Source of the DNA: Siphonodentalium dalli
Taxonomy: Eukaryota > Mollusca > Scaphopoda > Gadilida > Siphonodentaliidae
NCBI GenBank assembly: GCA_032622095.1
Contig: CP136069.1
Span: 69,403,319 to 69,467,318 of the forward strand
Length of the DNA: 64,000 bases
Direction of reading: 5' to 3'
Below the pieces are notes generated by a model that was not told the origin of the DNA, ran no database searches, and saw only the letters and a list, made by a program, of their open reading frames with translations. Positions within the stretch are counted from its first letter, which is position 1; the number at the start of each line of letters is the position of its first letter. Positions 45,155 through 55,954 of the stretch are shown in pieces. The position numbers and the translations under genes were made by a program.

Positions 45155-46253
45155 CCATTTCTATACTATATGGATTCTCCCGTCAGTTATAAAAGTATAC
45201 TTTGGAATGGTCTATTCATCTGGAGGGGTTTTCAGGGACAATAAGCAGGCAAAAGATAATACAAGTGCAGAAGTAGTCTTACTTATCACAGGTCCCCAGA
45301 AAAAAAATTGACCCCACCCCCAATAAAAGGTCAGCCGACCACAGTGTCCCCCGAAAATGTGGAAAGTCGACGCCGCTTTGTTAAAGAAATTAAAAAAAAA
45401 TGTTGAAAGTCTAAAGGGTTAATAATTCCGTAAAGAAATAATTTTTCCGTCATCTATATATATGTTGCACATCTCCAATATGTTGGTAACAATACTCTTA
45501 AGTTTCAAATATCTACGATCAAAACTGTAGGAGGAGTTTATTACACCATGAAGGTACCCTCATACAGAAAATTATAAAAATATTTTTCAAAGTCGAAAGG
45601 CCCATAACTCTGGGAAAAATCATTGGATCAAACTCAAATTCGATCTTGACCTGTATTTTGATATGAACGACCCACAAAAAAACAAGATTTCCAATTAAAC
45701 AATCCAAACTTGAGTTATCATCCGGAAACCAAAGAAAAAAGAAGCAAAATTTAATTTTCTAAGTCGAAAAAAGTCCATAACTCTAGTAAAAATCTTCGGA
45801 TCAAACTCAAATTCGAACTCAACCTGTATCTTGATATGACTGATCCACATAAAGATAGTATTTGCAATTAAAGGATCCAAACTTGAGATATCATCCGGAA
45901 ACCGAAAAAGTGAGAAATTTTCTAAGGGAAATAACTCCATAAAAGAACATCGGATCAAACCCAGAATTGCAGAGCACCTGTGTTCTTGGTTGAGACACCT
46001 ACATACCAAGTTTCAATCAAATCGGATGATCATTACTGGAGTTATAACTCCAGATGGACGGTACGACGGACGGGACGGACGGGACGCACAGCTCGATGGA
46101 CGCACGGCTGATTACAATAGTCCCCCGAAAATAAATTTTTCGGGGGACAATAATACTAAGTATTATTGGGGGTGAGGTCAAATATTTTTCTAGGTATCTG
46201 GACATTCCTAAGGGAACTACTTATTGATTAGTGTTTAGTGTAGAACAGGTTAA
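45151..46253 (+). mobile_element. TTAA MITE family E with nested 'CATAACTC' element
   Basis: TTAACCATTTCTATACTATA at the left and TTAGTGTAGAACAGGTTAA at the right are inverted ends. Left interior 'GGATTCTCCCGTCAG' and right interior 'AGGGAACTACTTATTGATTA' match the copies at 52043-52458 and 55224-55449. The 45327-46153 segment is foreign. Confidence 0.6.
45327..46153 (+). mobile_element. 'CATAACTC' repeat element, full-length copy 2
   Basis: Same order as 1306-2262: GGTCAGCCGACCACAGTGTC start, three internal modules instead of four or five, a GGACGGGACGGACGGGACG run, and an AGTCCCCCGAAAATAAATTT hairpin end. One module fewer explains the shorter length. Confidence 0.7.
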
Positions 46254-46296
46254 GGAGTGATCATACGAATTGAAACTGGAATGCAGACAATTATAG

Positions 46297-46495
46297 TAAT
46301 TCCCTAAATAATTGACTCCTTAACCACAGCAGAATTATGGGTAACTTTTCAGTCGAAAATATGGCTTGTTGCCATTCATTGGAAAGCTGAGAGCTTTGCG
46401 ATGAATGGCAACAAGCCATATTTCCGACTAAATCCTGAAAAGTTACCCATAATTCTGCTGTGGATAAGGAGTCGATTATTTAGGGCATTACTGTA
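46297..46495. mobile_element. Tc1/mariner-like palindromic MITE (family P)
   Basis: Arms AGTAATTCCCTAAATAATTG and 'CGATTATTTAGGGCATTACT' mirror each other to the centre near 46388 (GGAAAGCTGAGAGCTTTGC). Confidence 0.7.
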
Positions 46496-46803
46496 TACTT
46501 AGGTGTTTAGACGATGCGATGTTGTACCAGATGTATAATTTCAACCCAAGGGTGATGGGTGCAAATGGAATTTCCAGGAGTGGGGAAATTTGGACAGGTT
46601 CAAGGGGAGGAGACCATCTATCCACGTCCCTGGTATCTGGAGAAGTCGGCCCCACATGAAGATGGCCCCGCCCGCCCAAAGTCGGTCCCATTAATTAGAT
46701 GGGAGTTGAATGAAGCCTTAAGTTGGCTTAATTTGATTGAGTAATAGTATATGTAAGCTAATTATTAAGTCAGCAATTGCAATCAACTCGATGTTCATTC
46801 CAG

Positions 46804-46999
46804 TTGCTAGTAGTTCCATAGCTCAGTATCTTCTGGAAGAAACATACCTAGATCGCGATGAAACGATTGCCATTCATACTTCATGCTGGCAAATATGACC
46901 TCTCAAGCGATCTGATGACAATCTAAGTCTTGAACCATCCAAACATCTACCCATAACTGATGACGACAGTGACAGGGACGATGACGCTGTTTGAATTTA
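46804..46999 (+). pseudogene. Possible 3'-terminal coding remnant
   Basis: One frame reads VASSSIAQYLLEETYLDRDE then TIAIHTSCWQI before a stop; another frame downstream reads NLSLEPSKHLPITDDDSDR and ends DDDAV then TGA at about 46990. A single indel would link them. AATAAA signals at 47075 and 47079 follow. Not recognised; could be a retrocopy or transposon gene end. Confidence 0.25.
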
Positions 47000-47074
47000 T
47001 ATTGTTAAATATATTATCATGTGGTTTTGTCATTATTTTTATTAGTATTTTGTCATTTATATTCCATATCATCA

Positions 47075-47084
47075 AATAAATAAA
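47075..47084 (+). terminator. Overlapping polyadenylation signals
   Basis: AATAAATAAA contains two overlapping AATAAA hexamers about 85 bp beyond the stop at 46990. In AT-rich DNA this may be chance. Confidence 0.25.
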
Positions 47085-47372
47085 GAATGATTTTAAACAA
47101 TGTTTCTGTTATATATGGGGCCGACTTCCTATGGAGCGGACTTCATATGAAACCGACTTCGGGCGGGCCCGACTTCTCTTGTATTCCTATCCACCTCCCT
47201 GGATGCTACACAATATCTGTCTGGTTTAGAACATATATGACCAGGTTTAGAGGCATTTACTTAGCAAATCATATAAAGAGGCAAAACAACAAAATGTGAC
47301 AACCTGTGTGAGTTATAAAAGATAATCAGCAATCAGAAATAATTCATTGACAAAACATTAGCAAGGTTTAGA

Positions 47373-47751
47373 CAAGCATTGAAATACTGTGTCTGTCATT
47401 TGCAGAATGAGGTCCCCAGGGGATGAATTTAGTGACGTTATCCCACATGGCGGGTTAGCATCACAAAATTCACCCTCTGGTGATCTCATTCTGCTGAGGC
47501 CTCATCTGCTATGGGAGACCAAGGATCAGATTGAAGTTCCCCAGTCGAAGCTGGTTATGTTAACCCATTAGTCACCTCGATTATGCTATTTATCTTCTGC
47601 AAATTAGGGGATATAGAAATTGAACAGTGGAAATAGTAACTAAAAACAAAGTTAGTTTGAGACTATTGATACTTTCCAGAATATGAGGCAAATGTATTCA
47701 CCCCATGGGGACCTAATTCTGCAAATTACAGACACACTATTTCAAGGCTTG
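47373..47751. mobile_element. MITE family C, complete copy with outer ends
   Basis: 'CAAGCATTGAAATACTGTGT' at the left faces ACACACTATTTCAAGGCTTG at the right. The inner palindrome lies at 47400-47495 and the unique interior (AGGATCAGATTGAAGTTCCC) follows. This copy defines the full family C structure. Confidence 0.7.
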
Positions 47752-47990
47752 GGTTCAGATTCCCTGATGTGAACTTCTAATTTCAAAGGCTATAATATTC
47801 TATACAAATGATGAGAGAAATCACTCAATGATGCATAGCCACTTCATTACCTGGTGATTTTTACCGCCACCTATATAGAATATCATGCTCTTTCAATTAT
47901 GAAAAGGCCCGCATACTGTTGGGAGTACCCAATTATTCTATATATATATACAAAGCCATTTGTATTCAGTTTTATTGATGATTCATGCCA

Positions 47991-48256
47991 CTAACCCTTT
48001 CATGACGGGAGCTGTGCTGATACAGTATTAAAGATCATGTGCCAGTGCATTATCTTATATATGCGAGGCTCCCTATGCATTTATAAGAGAATGCACTGGG
48101 CTACAATGTCAAGGTATATATTGTTAGGCCAATGTATTCTCTTATATATATTCCTGATTATGAGGCTCCCTGGGAGACTCGCATATATAAGAGAATATTC
48201 CACTGGCACAGGGTTTCCACAAAAATTTCAGAAAGCTCCAGTCATGAAAGGGTTAA
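47991..48256 (+). mobile_element. TTAA MITE family B, copy with eroded hairpins
   Basis: CTAACCCTTTCATGACGGGA to 'AGTCATGAAAGGGTTAA'. The first hairpin lost its loop and part of the stem; the second has an insert 'TATTCCTGATTATGAGGC'. Confidence 0.65.
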
Positions 48257-48259
48257 CTA

Positions 48260-49000
48260 GGAGTAAAAATATAAATATGTGGAACCTCTGTGGCATCCTT
48301 TTTTACTTCCACAGTGCACTGCTCATCAATTAACTGAAAATTACATGATAAATTCTATTTCTATTTCTCTTCTACCTCAACAAAAGACTTTCAGCTAGGG
48401 AACAATTGCAGAACAGCCATTCAAAACAAACCTTGATACTTCAACAAGGTCACACAAAGTTTAACATCTGTTTCTCAAGACACTTTTTTTCAAAATGTGC
48501 AGGCCGGCAGGTTTTTATAAATTTAATTTTTAGCTACAAAATTATCCAGCAGGCAGGTTTTTATTCCCAATTTTAAAGGTCCACATAATTTTTTAACCCC
48601 CAGATCACATTACATAAAATATATGCCATATTATATACACCTTTTGACAGAGGAAGCTCCAAAACATTGCATTTTCAACTTATTCGATGTATTAAACTGT
48701 GAACATGTTGTTTTTGTTGGAGATACATGTATCAACATCTGTTCTGTGTTAAGTTTCTGCACAAAGTCGATTATTTTTTGAAGGGGAATAACCCTTTCTT
48801 TGAAAATAAACTAGTGTGAATTCTGTTGCATTCTGTGAGCCATAACGGGGGAACTGATTTTGTGATTTCAGCTATTTTCTATTACACCTTCTGAGACAAC
48901 GATGTTCCAAATCGTGATGAATTATAGTATTTTAATCATATTTTATGGCATAGATTGTTATTAAAACCATATATGAAGGCACTATTTATAATAAACAAAA
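48260..49000. other. AT-rich stretch, no gene seen
   Basis: 'GGCAGGTTTTTA' words at 48506 and 48553 form a weak local repeat. Nothing else recognised. Confidence 0.4.
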
Positions 49001-49013
49001 TGGTGACTCGAAA

Positions 49014-49356
49014 ATGTATGTATGTATGTATGTTTGTATAGACTCGAAAACTGCTCGACCGATCTGACTCATATTTGGTATGTAGGTCTACTTTGATCAC
49101 AGGAACAATATTGGCAGGTCCAATTTCACTTGCGACCATGTCCTTGATCTTGACTTCGCTCATATACGCTCATATAGGCATGTTTCTGGACTGATCAAAC
49201 AATTGTTTTTTTCTTTCTCCTAATACTTTTCAACGTTGTTCGCTCAGTATTGTTCAAAATTGTCCCTTTGAATTAGTAGATCAATATTCTGCCCAGACGG
49301 AGGCGATCACAAAGATATCCATAAATAGCCCAGATGAAGTCGGGCACATCAGCTAG
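49014..49356 (+). mobile_element. Helitron-like element, 3' part
   Basis: (TATG)n at 49017-49036, then 'GACTCGAAAACTGCTCGACC', TAGGCATGTTTCTGGAC, and the hairpin CCCAGATGAAGTCGGG with CACATCAG and CTAG then T. Same body as unit 4 of the array at 29700-30081. The 5' TCTACTATATATTTTG start is not present. Confidence 0.6.
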
Positions 49357-49359
49357 TTA

Positions 49360-49930
49360 ATAATAATAATGGTGCTTATATACAATTTCAATGTCTGTTG
49401 TATAACCCAAGTACATCTAGTACAAACAAACACAACAGAAAACTTTAATTTGATCAGAAATAACAAAGTGAGATATCAAATGCAAGCTAAATTTATGGCC
49501 AATGGTGGACAGATATTGTGGACATCGCAATGTGAAGCCAAGCAGAAGGATGATTTTAATTTAAATTTTTGGTAGGCAATAAAAGCACCTCGAGCGGGCC
49601 ATATTTTCATGAGGACGTAGGTGTCTGAGAAACAGAACATTAATTTTGTTGGCCTAAGATAAGATATTTAAAAAGACATAGATAAACATGGATCTGTTTT
49701 ATAGCTTCCTTTTTCAAATGGTATAAAATAAAGAATATAATATATATATATATATATATACATAATGTAATTTTGGCCTTTTTACACTATGTGTACCTTT
49801 AAGTTATAAGTTCCAGGGATCTAAATTTTGCTATTATTGCACAAATGTAAGTTTTCATATCAATTTTGAGAAAACATGCATACCACAAACATTTTCGTTC
49901 TTGATAAAAAACGTATCACATCAACTACCT
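49360..49930. other. AT-rich stretch with (TA)n at 49740-49760, no gene
   Basis: The only notable item is the (TA)n microsatellite. No gene is supported. Confidence 0.4.
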
Positions 49931-49940
49931 AATCCAGCCA

Positions 49941-50340
49941 TTAACCCTTTACCCAACAGAAGGGCCCTGTGCCAATGCATTCTCTTATATATGCGAGTCG
50001 ACCATAGGTCGCCTCGCATATATAAGAGAATGCATTGGCTTAACACATTAAAAATTATAAAATTGTTAAAGAATGTAAGAAAAATTGGTAAAAAGTGTTA
50101 AAAAAAAACTTTTTTTTAGGCCAATGCATTCTCTTATATATGCGAGGCGACCTATGGTCGACTCGCATATATAAGAGAATGCATTGGCACAGGGCTAACT
50201 GTAACTATCACAATGTGGTCAAGGAGCCGATTCCAATGATATCCACATTTGTATGGTTATATTGAGACAGACCCAAGATAATTTAGGCTGTTGAAGCTTT
50301 ATTTGGCCGGTTTTGGCCGGTTTGTTGGGTAAAGGGTTAA
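49941..50340. mobile_element. TTAA MITE family A, copy 2 (400 bp)
   Basis: TTAACCCTTTACCCAACAGA to 'TTGTTGGGTAAAGGGTTAA'. Almost identical to 21104-21493 along the whole length, including both hairpins and the TTTGGCCGGTTTTGGCCGG right subterminal repeat, so spread was recent. Confidence 0.8.
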
Positions 50341-50460
50341 TATATACTAATGGTCCTATGTACAATGTGTTTTGGTTGTTACTGTAACATGGGTGTATAT
50401 TACAAATGTCACAAATGAACATAGCATAACATTAAGGCTAATTAAATCAATTCAGACATA

Positions 50461-50700
50461 CCTCTGACTCCTGAATGGATTCTCCCATCAAGTTATGAAA
50501 TTATACATTGGACTGGCCTATTATTGTACTGGAGGGATTTTCAGGAAAAACAGATAATACAAGTGTAGAAGAAGTCCTGTTCATTTGAGGGAAATGCTCA
50601 GATAAGAAGGTTAACAAACAACATATGGTCATGAACTTATTTCCTAAGGGAATCACTAATTAATTAGTGTTTTTAGTTACAAGCTGGATTTTGTGAGTCT
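50461..50700 (+). repeat. MITE family E fragment
   Basis: 'CTGAATGGATTCTCCCATCA' to 'CCTAAGGGAATCACTAATTA' matches both sides of the family E copy at 45151-46253, without the TTAA ends. Confidence 0.5.
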
Positions 50701-50704
50701 AACA

Positions 50705-50985
50705 TTTGCAGAATGAGGTCCTCAGAGGGTGAATTTAGTGGCGCTATCCCACATGGTGGGCTAGCATCACCAAACTCACCCTCTGGGAACCTCATTCTGC
50801 TTAGGCCTCAAATGCTATGCGAGACCCAGGATCATTTGAACTTTCCCAGTTGAAGTTGGTGATATGCACCCATCAGTCACCTTGATTATGCAATTTATCT
50901 TCTGCAAATTAAGGGATAAGGAAACTGAACTGTGCGGGGAAGCCTCATTAAATTCACCCTCTGGATACCTCATTCTGCAAATTTC
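50705..50985. mobile_element. MITE family C, copy
   Basis: Palindrome at 50709-50802 (CCTCAGAGGGTGAATTTAGT to ACCTCATTCTGC) followed by the shared interior 'GAGACCCAGGATCATTTGAA' and a right partial arm at 50948-50983. Confidence 0.65.
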
Positions 50986-51311
50986 AAGAGACACAATATT
51001 CAGGCAACATAATTTTAATTAGTTGGTTTCACAGGGGCCTGTAACGTGCTCCACCCCCTTGTGCACTGCCCCTATATGACGACCCTACATACGTGCCCAT
51101 TTCCGAGTTGTTTCGAGTAACCCAATGGAATGTACCCAAAGATTTGATCACTGGAAAAAGGACATCTCACTTTATGGCATGCTTTTCGCGCAGTTTCTTT
51201 AAAAATAATTCCTGGACTGATTACAATGGAGAAACGTATATGTGAACTCGCAGAAACTATTTTCATACTTAAATCCCAGAATATTCAACTCAATAAAGTA
51301 TGTTTATCTCC

Positions 51312-51582
51312 TTAATCCTTTTGTGATGATAGCTGCGCTGGTGCAGCATTAAAGATCCAATGCCAGTGCATTCTCTTATATATGCAAGTCTCCCATAATG
51401 AGCCTCGCATATATAAGAGAATGCACTGGCTTACAAGGTCAAGGTAGCTATTGTTAGGCCAATGTATTTTCTCATACATGCAAGGCTCCCTTTGGGAGAC
51501 TCATATATATATACATGTAAGAGAATGCATTGGCACAGGGTTTTCACAAAATTTCAGAAATCTCCAGTCATGGAAGGGTTAA
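51312..51582 (+). mobile_element. TTAA MITE family B, full copy
   Basis: TTAATCCTTTTGTGATGATA to CAGTCATGGAAGGGTTAA with the first hairpin intact (GCCAGTGCATTCTCTTATAT and complement) and the second carrying an insertion. Confidence 0.7.
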
Positions 51583-51598
51583 TAGATCAAACTTGCAG

Positions 51599-51853
51599 GC
51601 AAGCCTTGAAATAGGGTGTCTGTCATTTGCAGAATGAGGTCCCCAGAGGGTGAATTTAGTGATGATACCCCGCATAGTGGGCTAGCATCACCAAATTCAC
51701 ACTCTGGGGACCTCATTCTGCTGAGGTGTAAGCAGAATGAGGTCCCCAGAGGGTGAATTTGGTGATGCTAGCCCGCTATGCGGGGTAGCATCACTAAATT
51801 CACCCTCTGGGGACCTCATTCTGCAAATGACAGACACACTATTTCAAGGCTTG
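51599..51853. mobile_element. MITE family C, double palindrome copy
   Basis: 'CAAGCCTTGAAATAGGGTGT' and 'ACACTATTTCAAGGCTTG' are the outer ends. Inside are two complete 90-bp palindromes joined by GAGGTGTAAGCAGAATGAG, so the element is a palindrome of palindromes. Confidence 0.7.
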
Positions 51854-52042
51854 GCAATAAATCGAAAGACTGATATAACATGGTCTATCGTGCTACATAA
51901 ATCATACCTGACATGGGATCTTTCACACGGAAAAAAAAGTGTTGTGTTATATTTCTAACAAGGTGCAGCTTCTATTTGAAAATAGAAAATACAATGAATA
52001 GATGAAAGTGCAGCAGTTGAAATAGGAAATGTTCAGTCTCTT

Positions 52043-52458
52043 CTAACCCTTTCTAAACTGAATGGATTCTCCAATTCAGTTAAGCAGTATACATAGGAAT
52101 GGTCTATTATTCATTTGCAGGGATGTTAAGGATATAGTAGCAGGCGATAGCATGACGAAAAGAAAATACAAGTGCATCAGCAATCATAACCATTGGTGGG
52201 AAATTCAACATGGTACAGTAATGCCCTAAATAATAGACTCCTTAACCACAGCAGAATTATGGGTAATTTTTCAAGATTTAGTCGGAAATATGGCTTGTTG
52301 CCAATCATTGGAAAGCTCTCACTGAGATCTTTCCGATGAATGACAACAAGCCATATTTCCGACTAAATCCGGAAAAATTACCCATAATTCTGCTGTGGTT
52401 AAGGAGTCGATTATTTAGGGCATTACTGTAGTTCAGTATTTAGTATAGAAAGGGTTAA
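52043..52458 (+). mobile_element. TTAA MITE family E with nested family P palindrome
   Basis: CTAACCCTTTCTAAACTGAA at the left, TTTAGTATAGAAAGGGTTAA at the right. The family P palindrome (52216-52428) interrupts it near the right end. Confidence 0.65.
52216..52428. mobile_element. Tc1/mariner-like palindromic MITE (family P), TA-flanked
   Basis: CAGTAATGCCCTAAATAATA to 'GATTATTTAGGGCATTACTG', with TA at 52214-52215 and 52429-52430 as the target duplication. Arms mirror over about 100 bp each. CAGT start, TA duplication and lack of coding fit a Tc1/mariner-type MITE. Confidence 0.8.
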
Positions 52459-52976
52459 AAAGCCAATGATAATCTTATCAGATTTAGATTTTTGGAATTT
52501 GTATCCAGATTCTATTTCTAGAAGACGGGGCTATCCCGAGACAACCAAATATAATGTTTTCAAATATGGACCGCATGCTTGGTGCAGTAAATGTTTGTGA
52601 GAATCGTAGTATCCAGTCGTATTTATAAAACAACACGATGTGTACAAATAATCAGTAATATATATCATTGGGTAATAAAAACTTGAAGATAATGTCTCTT
52701 AGATTGCGATGAGCATAAAGAATTATGAACATATTGCAAATATTCTTTATTATAAAATTTGTTGTGTTTCGTTATTAGTGGGAAAATTGTTCACAGGCCA
52801 TTGACTTCCGAACTTGGAATTAAAATAAACCAATCCTGAAGTGGTGTTTGTAATTGTTATTGGCTTTTAAAAGAGAATGGATTCACTCGCAATGGTGCTA
52901 CCCGACATTATGTTACAACCAATGAAATAGCATCCAGTCAGAGACATGACCAATGGAATGAAGGGAATCCCACAAT

Positions 52977-54281
52977 TAGGGTCCTGCGAACCGTTCGAGG
53001 TTCGGTTCGGTTCGAAACCGCTGTGATGATTCGGTCCGGTTCGAAACCTTAGACGGGATTCGTTTATATCGAACCTTTTCTTTAGTCCCGCAAAATGGGC
53101 AAATTTTGCGTACTGGGAATTGTTTATTGATTATATACCGTCTATTAATTGGTTTACATACAACTGTGTGATACTATGATTTTATGTTTACATTGGACAT
53201 AATTACTTTGATCATTACTCGGGCGGGGTAACTGGGTGATATTTCATTGAACGGGTCTTTTGGCATAACTTTATTCTGCTCCTGCTAAACGGTCCAGTCG
53301 GACATGTCAAATTCGTGATAATTAATTAGTCAAACTATAACATTTCTATCTCAGTCAAAGTTCTACCTCGTCAAAGTTTGTTTTATTCTCCATATAACTT
53401 TACTAATAGACATAATTATACCTAACAAACGAGTCAATAAGTTATGATTATTGATGAATACAGATCGAACAAGCTTTTTTGAATTCCGTAAACTGGCTGA
53501 AAGTGAATAGGTATTTCCGGCAGCCTTCTGTGTCAACAATTGGAGTCAACCAATCACAGTGAGGAGAAGGTGTGGCCATTGTTTATGAGCATAAATGATT
53601 GACATGATTATGTAACCCGATGTGCTTTGTCTTGTGACACTTAATTGCTACAACGCGACGTCGGCACGCTTTGATCTTTGTCATGTGTTGTCGCAGTTAC
53701 AGATTGACGAGTCTGTTAATAGTTACCGAGTTATGCCACGTGGCGCGTTCATGCTGTCAGTGTGTTAGGAGTTCAATGCGTCGTTTATCGCGTTGTTTAC
53801 ATTGTACATATGTACTACTGGAAGCTTGACCGATGATTCAATCAGACATCTGTCTCACTTACTGTTAGAATAAGTCATAAGTTATGATTTTTCATGAGTG
53901 ATGCTCAGTGAGCGGACGCGGGTATATACGGAGAATGATAATCGGATATTTGTTTTAATCGGGGTTATGTAATATAATGAATGGACATAAATGGAACATA
54001 AAATCAACGTTTTATCGGATTGTCATTCATCTCCAATATAAAATAATTCTTCAACATGTAATTATCTTATATCGTATACGATAAATTTGTATATAACACG
54101 TTGATTGTACTATTATAATGATCCACATACGTTCTAACTGGCTACTAGTATTATGAGTACGTCGCTTGGACTCTCTTCAATGACACGGTCGGTAATTGGG
54201 TTCGAGGTTCGAGATTCGGTTCGATTCGAAACCAAGACGATGATTCGGTTCGACCTAAATTATAAGGTTCGCAGGGCCCTA
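52977..54281. mobile_element. hAT-like non-autonomous element, 1,305 bp
   Basis: TAGGGTCCTGCGAACC at the left and GGTTCGCAGGGCCCTA at the right are inverted. The flanking eight bases CCCACAAT occur at 52969-52976 and 54282-54289 without change. Subterminal regions are packed with GGTTCG words (52995-53070; 54200-54265). No transposase reading frame is seen. An 8-bp duplication with a TAGGG-type end is hAT-like. Confidence 0.8.
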
Positions 54282-55099
54282 CCCACAATATAGAAAGAAA
54301 TCTGAGTTGGAATTCTAGAGACGTAAATCTGATATCATTTTCGTCGTTTTTTTTTTAAAAGAGACTGGAAAATTGTGAGAATGAATCAAAAATTAATAAA
54401 ATGTAAAATGCATATCTTCCTATCAATTCTGAAATATTTTGACACATTAGAGTCAATCCATAGCCTGTCATGGCGGTAGGCACATAGCAGTTGCTGGGAG
54501 ACACAATAGTTTGCTCAAAGACAGGTATATATTATCTGATTTAAACAAAATGTGCCTATGCTGGAACTCACAACGAACCTTGTTGTCGCCTTGATATGTG
54601 AAAATATAACAAGTGTCATACAAAATTAAAGTCACTGTTATAATCATGAATATGTTTCCAACATCGCAAGTCCAGTGAATTATTATTTGACAACAAAATA
54701 GTTGCTTGTCTAACAGCCAATTTAACATTGAAAGTTATATCCAAATTAGTTTGGACAGATGGCGTCATGATTTCCAATGCAGCAAACGGCATATTCAGTC
54801 GCCGATTGGTAGAATATATCTGCTAATAATTACTTGGTTTTCGCCCATGGAAAGAAAGATAATCCTTTGTTGTGAAAGATATGAAGATATAAATGCATGG
54901 CACATCAGAATTTATAGTCATATCTGACCACATAGAATCTTAATGTAGGATGATGGAATGTGGATTCCTACAAATAGTTTCTGTGCTCAAGTATGACTAT
55001 ACTAGTACATGCTGTGACTAGTAGGCTATTTTTAATATACCGGTACTTCAAATGCATTGCTGATGTTATGAAATACAAACTGACCATATGAAATTGAGT

Positions 55100-55220
55100 G
55101 TAAATTATTTAACTCTTTCTTTACTATATACTCTTAGATGAGTAGTTCACATAGGAAATGTATTCTACTAGTAATCCAATAAGTTGTGGGTACAAAAAAC
55201 TATCAGGAAGAGAAACAACA
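55100..55220 (+). repeat. MITE family E fragment
   Basis: TTAACTCTTTCTTTACTATA at about 55109 resembles a family E left end; no partner end was found. Confidence 0.35.
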
Positions 55221-55223
55221 TAT

Positions 55224-55449
55224 TTAACCCTTCTACATGTATACACAATTGATTCTCCTACTCAATTGGAGTACTAAAAGTATAAGTTGGAATGGTCTAT
55301 CAATCATCTGGAGGGATGTTCAGGAAAAATAAGAAGATGAAAGATAATTCAAGTGCAGAAGGATTCCTATTTTAGTTTGTTGAACTTATTATCTGAACAT
55401 TTCCAAAGGTAACTACTCGTCAATGAGTATTTAGTAAAGAAAGAGCTAA
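55224..55449 (+). mobile_element. TTAA MITE family E, intact copy
   Basis: TTAACCCTTCTACATGTATA to GTATTTAGTAAAGAAAGAG and CTAA. The interior, 'TGGAATGGTCTAT' and 'GGAGGGATGTTCAGG', is the common family E core, without nested insertions. Confidence 0.65.
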
Positions 55450-55775
55450 TGTGATGCAGATGTGGATGGCAGTTTCGTTATTCCATTACAAATGTGTCAT
55501 TTGGGCATGATATGACACATATCTACGTCTGCTTCACTGTCTCAGGAACAACACACACAAGTTCTTTTTTTTTTTGGCTCACTAATCTGTGCGGACATGA
55601 ACAGCTTGACATTAACCGATCAACAGTAATGCCACTTTCTTACCATATCTACACCAAGATTTATAACCTTTTGCCGGGGGAAAACTCAAATGATTTTCGA
55701 AAACTGTCCAGGATCCCAGGTTGGTGTATAAACCCTGAAAATGTCTCTTTATAAAAGGCCATAAACAGCTTGTTA

Positions 55776-55849
55776 TCATACGAGCAACAGTATGATTAGA
55801 ATGACGAGAACGATGACAAGAATAAGAATGGCGATCCACTGTCGACGAT
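55776..55849 (-). CDS. STX6: Syntaxin-6/10-type SNARE, last coding exon (membrane anchor)
   Basis: The exon follows an acceptor TTTTCTTTTGCAG and ends in TGA. Joined to the exon at 57747-57841 it completes an Asp codon and reads DRRQWIAILILVIVLVIL, then IILLLV and stop. In human syntaxin-6 the same place reads DRRQWCAIAI before the hydrophobic anchor, so the juxtamembrane motif and the tail-anchored helix at the extreme C-terminus are conserved. Syntaxin-6 is a Qc-SNARE of the trans-Golgi network and endosomes that acts in fusion of endosome-derived vesicles. The exon is short because the protein ends right after the membrane segment. Confidence 0.9.
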
Positions 55850-55954
55850 CTGCAAAAGAAAATAATATACAAGTGTCAGTACATGTATAAACATATTTTT
55901 TATTTTAAAAAAAAAGGCGACAGCAATTTCAAATGGTGAAGATGGTGATGTGCA

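Larger units (their letters stand above)
46535..47215. repeat. Inverted pair of GC-rich blocks
   Basis: 'GAAGTCGGCCCCACATGAAG' with GCCCGCCCAAAGTCGGTCCC at 46640-46690 is inverted relative to 'TATGGGGCCGACTTCC' and CCGACTTCGGGCGGGCCC at 47112-47172. The 420 bp between includes a possible 3' end (see next). Could be a small transposon. Confidence 0.45.
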
